A stretch of 6,566 bases of DNA from positions 1-6,566 of the forward strand of contig JAITMY010000047.1 in NCBI GenBank assembly GCA_031290755.1, read 5' to 3'. Source of the stretch: Prevotellaceae bacterium. GTDB taxonomy: Bacteria > Bacteroidota > Bacteroidia > Bacteroidales > UBA932. A model generated the notes under the pieces. It was not told where the DNA came from. It searched no databases and was given only the letters and a program-made list of their open reading frames with translations. Below are positions 1 through 4,515 of the stretch, one piece after another (the first letter of the stretch is position 1; each line of letters begins with the position of its first letter). The position numbers and the translations under genes were made by a program.

Positions 1-100
1 CCTTGCGGGCCTTCCGCAGGGTCTCCTTCGCGTTGTCCATGTACCGGACGGCCTCCGCGTAGGCCTTTTGCTTCACTTCTTGCTGCTCTTCTACAGACAG
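1..100 (-). CDS. Third copy of the DUF5618-like protein, partial, with CTG in place of the ATG start
   Basis: This is the first 33 codons of a third array member; the rest lies beyond the left edge. The DNA is identical to the start of the neighbouring copy (533 downward) except that the initiator ATG is CTG at 100-98, followed by SVEEQQEVKQKAYAEAV as in the other copies. The upstream gene stops only 4 bases earlier (TAA at 107-105), so translation could be coupled. CTG is a rare bacterial start. The copy may be poorly translated, may begin at the in-frame internal Met21 (MDNAKE), or may be decaying. It could also be a single-base sequencing error. Homology is certain; whether it is expressed is not. 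Confidence 0.6.
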   Translation of the reverse strand, partial: MSVEEQQEVKQKAYAEAVRYMDNAKETLRKARK

Positions 101-104
101 GGCT

Positions 105-533
105 TTAGTTTTCAATAGGGTTAGGGGTTCTTGGCTTTATCTTTTCGATGATGCTGTAGGCGTTTACGAAGCCTCTTTGTATGACGATGGCATCATTAAT
201 GCCATCATAGTAGCCGTCTAAGTGCAGGATATTGTACGCCGCATTTAAGTAGGTGAGCAGCTTTTTATCCTGCTTAGCTACGTTGGCGGTGTACCACTCA
301 ATGGAGCGGCGGCGCTTTTTGACTATCTCCACGTCCTTCAGCTGTAGGTAGGCGTCGAGCGCCAGCAGCACGCCGCTATAGGCGGTGCCGCAGGCGGTGC
401 GCACGTACTTGGCATCCTGATAGTAGTCATCCTCCTTGCGGGCCTTCCGCAGGGTCTCCTTCGCGTTGTCCATGTACCGGACGGCCTCCGCGTAGGCCTT
501 TTGCTTCACTTCTTGCTGCTCTTCTACAGACAT
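105..533 (-). CDS. DUF5618-like small helical protein, second array copy (142 aa)
   Basis: This is a cytoplasmic protein with no signal peptide or membrane segment, rich in charged residues and predicted by eye to be mostly alpha-helical. Visible blocks are AYAEAVRYMDNAKE (13-26), KYVR-ACGTAYSGVLLALDAYL (42-63), KKRRRSIEWY (72-81), KKLLTYLNAAYNILHLDGYYDG (90-111) and IIEKIKP (128-134). I recall this pattern as DUF5618, a Bacteroidota family of unknown function; the helical bundle with conserved Tyr, Arg and His also recalls HEPN-type folds, which is only a suggestion. It is about 90% identical to the upstream copy, with 9 of 14 substitutions within residues 113-127. Its C-terminus has two extra residues (EN) because the upstream copy's TAA reads GAA here. 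It sits 10 bases after that copy, presumably in one transcript. Biochemical function is unknown. Confidence 0.85.
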   Translation of the reverse strand: MSVEEQQEVKQKAYAEAVRYMDNAKETLRKARKEDDYYQDAKYVRTACGTAYSGVLLALDAYLQLKDVEIVKKRRRSIEWYTANVAKQDKKLLTYLNAAYNILHLDGYYDGINDAIVIQRGFVNAYSIIEKIKPRTPNPIEN

Positions 534-543
534 GGCTTTAGCT

Positions 544-966
544 TTAAATAGGGTTAGGGGTTCTTGGCTTTATCTTTTCGATGATGTCGTAGGCGGTATC
601 AAAGCCTGATTTTATAGCGTCTGCACGAAGGATGCCGTCATAGTAGCCATCTAAGTGCAGGATATTGTACGCCGCATTTAAGTAGGTGAGCAGCTTTTTA
701 TCCTGCTTAGCTACGTTGGCGGTGTACCACTCGATGGAGCGGCGGCGCTTTTTGACCAGCTCCACGTCCTTCAGCTGTAGGTAGGCGTCGAGCGCCAGCA
801 GCACGCCGCTGTAGGCGGTGCCGCAGGCCATGCGTACATACTTGCGGTCTTGGTAACGGTCGTCCTCCTTGCGGGCCTTCCGCAACACTTCCTTCGCGTT
901 GTCCATGTACCGGACGGCCTCCGCGTAGGCCTTTTGCTTCACTTCTTGCTGCTCTTCTACAGACAT
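544..966 (-). CDS. DUF5618-like small helical protein, first array copy (140 aa)
   Basis: This is the promoter-proximal member of the array. It starts at ATG 966-964, about 40 bases after a good Bacteroidota -7 box (1017-1010), and stops at 546-544. It shares the family blocks: AYAEAVRYMDNAKE near the N-terminus, ACGTAYSGVLLALDAYL in the middle, and LHLDGYYDG followed by IIEKIKPRTPNPI at the end. Compared with the next copy it differs at residues 27, 37, 41, 46 and 70, then densely at 113-127 (ILRADAIKSGFDTAYD here). The conserved core with a variable penultimate helix suggests that this helix contacts a changing partner, which is inference. The family resembles DUF5618 from memory and its function is unknown. 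No toxin, nuclease or transposase motif is visible. Confidence 0.85.
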   Translation of the reverse strand: MSVEEQQEVKQKAYAEAVRYMDNAKEVLRKARKEDDRYQDRKYVRMACGTAYSGVLLALDAYLQLKDVELVKKRRRSIEWYTANVAKQDKKLLTYLNAAYNILHLDGYYDGILRADAIKSGFDTAYDIIEKIKPRTPNPI

Positions 967-999
967 GGCTTTTTAAATAAAAGGGTCAATAGTTAGTTA

Positions 1000-1009
1000 T
1001 TACCGGTAA
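1000..1009. promoter_or_regulatory. 10-bp palindrome TTACCGGTAA at the predicted start site
   Basis: A perfect 10-base palindrome directly abuts the minus-strand -7 box (1010-1017), so it would cover the predicted transcription start. That position suits a small repressor operator, but the site is short and only one copy is seen in the intergenic region. Chance occurrence is quite possible. Confidence 0.25.
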
Positions 1010-1017
1010 CAAAGGTA
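1010..1017 (-). promoter_or_regulatory. Candidate promoter -7 box for the DUF5618-like array
   Basis: Read on the minus strand the bases are TACCTTTG, a perfect match to the Bacteroidota sigma-ABfr -7 consensus TAnnTTTG. At the expected -33 distance (about 19-21 bases upstream) only a T-rich stretch with three of four TTTG bases is found, so the match is partial. The spacer around 1018-1035 is AT-rich. Transcription would begin near 1000-1005, giving a leader of roughly 35-40 bases before the ATG at 966. Confidence 0.55.
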
Positions 1018-1090
1018 GTAAAATTTTTATAGGGTAAAAGAATTAAACGTTTTTTTGTGGCCGAGCTCAGCGGGTAAGGAAAAGTTTTAG

Positions 1091-1098
1091 TATATTCG
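1091..1098 (+). promoter_or_regulatory. Candidate -7 box for the lipoprotein/barrel operon
   Basis: TATATTCG matches five of the six fixed bases of TAnnTTTG and is followed by CACACC, as often seen near Bacteroidota start sites. It lies about 28 bases before the ATG at 1126. The only TTTG upstream (1054-1057) is 33 bases away, too far for a standard -33 box, so the assignment is tentative. Confidence 0.35.
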
Positions 1099-1125
1099 CA
1101 CACCAAAAAACGTTAACCGAAAAAC

Positions 1126-2259
1126 ATGTTGGCTACTATGAACAAGCACCTCACCATTGCAGCGGCCTGCCTCGCAGCGCTGGCTGCCTGCACAGAAAAT
1201 GAGCATCCGAGCAGCGAGGCGGACATCCTCACGTTTGCGCTGCCGCCGAGCATCGGGATTGTGGAGAACGAAGTCCGCTCCAGCGACATCTACCTCAAGG
1301 TGCCCCACGAGAACTGGGGCAAGCTCTCCAGCGCCGCGCCGACCATCACCCTCTCCGCGGGCGCCAGCATCACCCCAGCCTCGGGCGCGGCGGTGGACTT
1401 AACGGGCGTGGGCTTTGCCTACACCGTAACTGCGCAGGACGGGAAAACGGTGAAGACCTACACGCTCAGCCTGACGGAGGAGTACACAGCCGACACGGTG
1501 CTCTTCTCGTTCGAGGGGTGGCAAGTTGCGGCGGCGGGCTACCAGCGGCTGAGCAACGCCGACTGGAGCAGCGGCAACGGCGGCGTGAACATGGGGATGC
1601 TTGTGCTTGGCGGCATCGACACCAAAGACCCAACCAGCTACCCCACGCAAAAGACCACCGAGGGCTACGCCGGCAACGCCGTGCTGCTGGAAACCAAGCT
1701 GGGCGGCAGCAAGCCGCCATTCCTTGACGTGCCGGTGTGGGCGGGCAACTGCTTCTTGGGCAGCTTCGAGGCCAGCACCGCCATTGCCAGCCCGCTGGAC
1801 GCCACGGCGTTTGGCCGCGCCTACAAGCGCAGGCCCATCGCCCTACAGGGCTACTACAAGTACAGGGAGGGCGCCGGAAAGTACAACCACAACGGCGAGG
1901 AGATTGTCCGCCCCGACTCGTGCAGCATCTACGCCGTGCTGTACCGCTGCGACGATGGCGAGGCCACGCTCACGGCCTACGACATCAACACCTCCCCGCG
2001 GGTGGTGGCCCGCGCCGACCTCGCCGACGGGGCGAGCACCGCAGGCGATGAGTTCCAGCCCTTCGACATTCCGTTTCGTTACGCCTCCGAGCCGGACTTT
2101 GCCGGCCACAAGTACAAGCTGGCGGTGGTGTTCTCGTCGAGCGCCGTGGGCGCTGCGCCCGTGTACGTAGATGGCAAGCCCACCAAAAAAGCGCTGTACG
2201 CCGGAAAGGTGGGCAGCAGGCTCATCGTGGACGAGGTGCGCATAGTTAACCAACAATAG
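1126..2259 (+). CDS. PCMD-type surface lipoprotein (Ig-like domain plus putative carbohydrate metabolism domain)
   Basis: This is a predicted outer-membrane lipoprotein. Residues 5-21 form a lipoprotein signal (MNKHLTIAAACLAALAA) ending in lipobox LAAC, with lipidated Cys22. The following TENE is acidic, as in Bacteroidota surface-export signals. Residues about 32-118 look like a DUF5018-type Ig-like domain, including ITPASGAAVDLTG and YTVTAQDGKTVKTYTLSL. Residues about 125-375 match the PCMD pattern as I know it: GYAGNAVLLET (180-190), AGNCFLGSF (206-214), RRPIALQGYYKY (235-246), SIYAVLY (268-274), FDIPFRY (313-319) and GSRLIVDEVRI (363-373). The PCMD name implies carbohydrate processing, but its activity is unproven and no catalytic residues can be assigned. 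ATG 1126 has an A-rich leader; ATG 1138 (MNKHL) gives an equally good signal peptide. The next gene starts 12 bases downstream, so the two probably form an operon. Confidence 0.88.
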   Translation: MLATMNKHLTIAAACLAALAACTENEHPSSEADILTFALPPSIGIVENEVRSSDIYLKVPHENWGKLSSAAPTITLSAGASITPASGAAVDLTGVGFAYTVTAQDGKTVKTYTLSLTEEYTADTVLFSFEGWQVAAAGYQRLSNADWSSGNGGVNMGMLVLGGIDTKDPTSYPTQKTTEGYAGNAVLLETKLGGSKPPFLDVPVWAGNCFLGSFEASTAIASPLDATAFGRAYKRRPIALQGYYKYREGAGKYNHNGEEIVRPDSCSIYAVLYRCDDGEATLTAYDINTSPRVVARADLADGASTAGDEFQPFDIPFRYASEPDFAGHKYKLAVVFSSSAVGAAPVYVDGKPTKKALYAGKVGSRLIVDEVRIVNQQ

Positions 2260-2271
2260 CAAAACATCACC

Positions 2272-3000
2272 ATGAACCACAAAACCATACTGCTGCTGCT
2301 GCTGCTTACGGCAACGGCAGGCTTTGCGCAGAAAGCGCCGCAGCAAGCGCTGGACATGAGCATCAAGGCCGGGGTTAACGTTGGCGGGGCTTCGCCCAGG
2401 GGCATTCCGGCAGAGGTGAGGGAAATCAAGACCTTTAGCCTGATTCTTTCGCCGTGCATCGCGGCGGATGCCGTGTACTGGCTCACGCCCAAGTGGGGCG
2501 CGGGGGCAGGCTTGTGCTTGGAGCGCAAGCGCATGGCCACCACCGCCAACGTGAAGGAGTACGCCATGCAGCTCGGTGGGCTGCACGGCGCGTTCACCGG
2601 CGACGTGCAGGCCAAGGTGAGCAACTCGTACCTGAGCATTCCGCTGCTGGCGCACTACCGCGCCTCGGCGTCGCTCAACCTGCGGGCGGGCTTCTACTAC
2701 GCCTACCTCACCGCGCCGTCGTTCACCGGCGAGGCCTACGACGGGCAATTCAGAACAGGGCCGAGCGGGCAGGAAGTCAACATGGACATGCGCGAGCCTT
2801 CGGCCTACGCCTTTTCCAACGAGCTGAACCGCCACGACTTCGGTCTGTCGGGCGGCGTGGAGTGGCAGCCCTACCGCCACGTTACGGCGGGGCTTGACCT
2901 CACGTGGGGGCTGCGGCCAATCTTTCCAAGCGACTTCACGGGCATCGGCATGACCATGTACAACGTATATTCCAAGTGGTCGGTCGGCTACCGCTTTTAG
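2272..3000 (+). CDS. PorT-like outer-membrane beta-barrel protein
   Basis: The 242-residue product has a strong N-terminal signal peptide (basic MNHK, a run of six Leu, then ATAGFA with likely cleavage before Gln20). Behind it alternating aromatic/small strands follow: DMSIKAGVNVGGA, AADAVYWLTPKWGAGAGLCLE, SNSYLSIPLLAHYRASASLNLRAGFYYAYL, FGLSGGVEWQPY and TAGLDLTWGL. The end is KWSVGYRF, the C-terminal aromatic signature of outer-membrane barrels. Size and strand count suit an eight-stranded barrel of the PorT/OMP_b-brl_2 type. It follows the PCMD-type lipoprotein gene by 12 bases and is probably co-transcribed, suggesting that the two products form or share an envelope complex; the ligand is unknown. 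Five consecutive CTG codons (2290-2304) encode the Leu core of the signal peptide. Its stop codon overlaps the stop of the convergent rsmA gene. Confidence 0.88.
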   Translation: MNHKTILLLLLLTATAGFAQKAPQQALDMSIKAGVNVGGASPRGIPAEVREIKTFSLILSPCIAADAVYWLTPKWGAGAGLCLERKRMATTANVKEYAMQLGGLHGAFTGDVQAKVSNSYLSIPLLAHYRASASLNLRAGFYYAYLTAPSFTGEAYDGQFRTGPSGQEVNMDMREPSAYAFSNELNRHDFGLSGGVEWQPYRHVTAGLDLTWGLRPIFPSDFTGIGMTMYNVYSKWSVGYRF

Positions 3001-3782
3001 CTGCGAGGGCGCAGCGCCTCCTCCACTGCACCCGTTAACTCCACAAAGTCGGCCACGCCCAGCTGCTCAGGCCGGAGGTCAAGCAGCGGGTGCACCAGCG
3101 CCGCGCCACCCAGCAGCGGCTTGAGCGAGTTGCGAATAGTTTTGCGCCGCTGGTTGAAGGTGCCCTTCACCACCCGACGAAACAGCGCCTCGCTACAGCC
3201 CAGCGCGGCCACGCGGTTGCGCACCAGCCGCACCACCGCCGACTTCACCTTGGGGGGCGGTGAGAACACGTGCTCATCCACCGTAAACAGGTACTCGATG
3301 CCATAGTAAGCTTGCAGCAGCACGCTAAGGATGCCGTAGGTGCGGCTACCCGGCGGCGCGGCGATGCGCTCGGCCACCTCGCGCTGCAACATGCACACCA
3401 CCTCCGGAATGCTATCCCGACAGTCCAGCACCTTGAAGAGTATTTGCGACGAAATATTGTAGGGGAAGTTGCCGATGAGGCAAAACTTGCCGTCGAACAG
3501 CGCGGACAAGTCCATGCGCAGGAAGTCCCCCTGCACCAGCCGGGGCGCCAGCGCGGGGAGGTGCGGCTGGAGGTAGCCCACCGACTCCTTGTCCACCTCC
3601 ACGGCGCGGAGGCAGATGTCCTCCCGCGCCATCAGCAGGCGGGTGAGCACCCCCGCGCCCGGGCCTACCTCCAGCACCTGCCGCGTATCGGCGGCGGTAA
3701 GGCTCTGCACAATGCGCTCGGCAATGCCCACGTCGGTGAGGAAGTGCTGGCCTAAGTACTTTTTTGCGCGAAAGGGTTGCAT
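2997..3782 (-). CDS. rsmA: 16S rRNA (adenine1518-N6/adenine1519-N6)-dimethyltransferase RsmA (KsgA)
   Basis: RsmA uses S-adenosylmethionine to dimethylate two adjacent adenines in the 3' terminal helix of 16S rRNA during late 30S assembly. From Met at 3782 (261 aa, near the usual ~260-275) it reads MQPFRAKKYLGQHFL, the typical family N-terminus. Motif I is EVGPGAGVLT (38-47), the acidic SAM-ribose residue is E62, motif III is GDFLRMD (85-91), and the catalytic motif IV is GNFPYNISS (104-112). FSPPPKVKSAV (173-183) and FNQRRKTIRNSL (209-220) are conserved C-terminal signatures. The frame is open 15 codons further upstream, but that extension runs into the terminator hairpin at 3814-3849 and lacks family similarity, so the inner Met is chosen. 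All key residues are present and the gene appears intact. Its stop overlaps the convergent barrel gene by 4 bases. Confidence 0.97.
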   Translation of the reverse strand: MQPFRAKKYLGQHFLTDVGIAERIVQSLTAADTRQVLEVGPGAGVLTRLLMAREDICLRAVEVDKESVGYLQPHLPALAPRLVQGDFLRMDLSALFDGKFCLIGNFPYNISSQILFKVLDCRDSIPEVVCMLQREVAERIAAPPGSRTYGILSVLLQAYYGIEYLFTVDEHVFSPPPKVKSAVVRLVRNRVAALGCSEALFRRVVKGTFNQRRKTIRNSLKPLLGGAALVHPLLDLRPEQLGVADFVELTGAVEEALRPRS

Positions 3783-3807
3783 AGCAGGTCGTTTAGTTGG
3801 TGTGCGG

Positions 3808-3815
3808 CAAAGCAA
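3808..3815 (-). promoter_or_regulatory. Weak candidate -7 box for rsmA
   Basis: Minus-strand TTGCTTTG matches five of six fixed bases of TAnnTTTG and lies 25 bases before the rsmA ATG. It overlaps the T-tract of the upstream terminator, and no -33 box is recognisable within the hairpin. It is listed because rsmA needs either a promoter in this ~30-base gap or read-through of the terminator. Confidence 0.2.
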
Positions 3816-3849
3816 AAATCCCTGCAAGGGAAAGCCTTGCAGGGATTTT
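3814..3849 (-). terminator. Rho-independent terminator (15-bp perfect stem)
   Basis: Bases 3815-3829 and 3835-3849 are perfect inverted repeats (AAAATCCCTGCAAGG and its complement) around a five-base loop. On the minus strand the stem is followed by TTTTTGCTTTG, giving a proper U-tract 22 bases after the GH57 stop at 3871. The plus-strand read also ends in TTTT, so it may work in both directions. It separates the alpha-glucan operon from rsmA. Confidence 0.9.
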
Positions 3850-3870
3850 CACAATGCTGCCTCTCGTGGC

Positions 3871-4515
3871 TTAAAACATGGGAGGGAAAAGCGGCGTCAA
3901 GGGTGAAGAAAAGTCCGTTACTTCAGGAGCAACAACTTTCTTGGCTATCGGCTTCCTCACTACCACCTTCTTCTCTACCGGCTTCGCAGCGACGGGTTTT
4001 GCAACGACGGGTTTCGCGGGAGCAGCCTTCTTGGCAACCACCTTAGCTACCGGTTTTTTTGCAACAACCTTCTTTGCGGCCACCTTCTTTGTTGCCACCT
4101 TCTTTGCGGGGGCGGCCTTCTTGACGGCTACTTTCTTCACGGTGGTCTTCTTGGCAACAACCTTCTTGACCGTGGCCTTCTTCGCCGTTACTTTTTTTGC
4201 AGCAACTTTTTTCTTTGCCGTAGCAACAACCTTCTTGGCAGCCACTTTCTTCACGGCGGTCTTCTTCGCAGCAACCTTCTTAACGGTAACCTTCTTCGCC
4301 GTTACCTTCGCTGTGGCTTTTTTCGCCGTAGCCTTCTTTGCCACCACCTTCTTTGCGGTAGTTTTCTTCACAGCGGCTTTCTTCACCGTTGTTTTTGTTG
4401 CAGCGGCCTTCTTTGCAGGCGTAGCCTTCTTCGCTGCCGGTTTAGGCCCTGGTTTTTTCGCAGGAGCCGCTTTCTTTGCCGCAGGTTTTGTTGCAGCCGT
4501 TTCTTTTTTTGCCAT
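3871..4515 (-). other. Histone H1-like Lys/Ala/Val-rich domain, possible separate CDS with its own start
   Basis: Starting at ATG 4515-4513, this stretch would by itself encode a 214-residue protein beginning MAKKETAATKPAAKKAAPAK, just as free-standing H1-like proteins of bacteria begin. By hand count 68 of 214 residues are Lys, and only a handful are acidic. Such tails are disordered when free and bind DNA or RNA without sequence specificity. The 50 bases before this ATG are A-rich, as expected of a Bacteroidota translation start. In the present sequence it is in frame with the GH57 domain, so it may be made as a fusion, as a separate protein from internal initiation, or both. Confidence 0.6.

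Larger units (their letters stand above)
1..966 (-). repeat. Tandem gene array, exact 433-bp period
   Basis: Start codons of successive copies fall at 966, 533 and 100, so the unit is exactly 433 bp in both steps. Bases 1-99 are identical to 434-532, and base 100 differs from 533. The two full units (534-966 and 101-533) differ in scattered bases and in two dense patches: about 154-205 against 587-638, and about 394-431 against 827-864. No length change separates the units, although the first stops at TAA and the second reads GAA at the same site and stops two codons later. The pattern fits recent tandem duplication followed by localised divergence or patchy gene conversion. The array continues past the left edge, so the copy number is unknown. 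Confidence 0.95.

Noticed and set aside
1601..2170. 189-codon plus-strand frame rich in Pro, Arg, Ser and Thr
   Set aside because: It is an out-of-frame shadow of the PCMD-type gene in GC-rich DNA, with composition typical of frame-shifted coding sequence.
2290..2304. Five CTG codons as a possible phase-variation repeat
   Set aside because: Slippage by one unit would only add or remove a Leu in the signal peptide; five triplet units are short, and Leu runs are normal there.
1843..2880. 345-codon minus-strand open frame with a Gln run
   Set aside because: It is antisense to the lipoprotein and barrel genes; the Gln run is the complement of the CTG codons in the signal peptide, and no domain is recognisable.
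3007..3018. GGCGC-A-GCGCC inverted repeat near the convergent stops as a terminator
   Set aside because: The stem would be very short with almost no loop, lies inside the rsmA coding sequence and has no following T-tract.
3783..3827. 15-codon N-terminal extension of rsmA (MQGFLLCRTPTKRPA)
   Set aside because: It runs into the terminator hairpin and precedes the well-conserved family N-terminus MQPFRAKKYLGQHFL.
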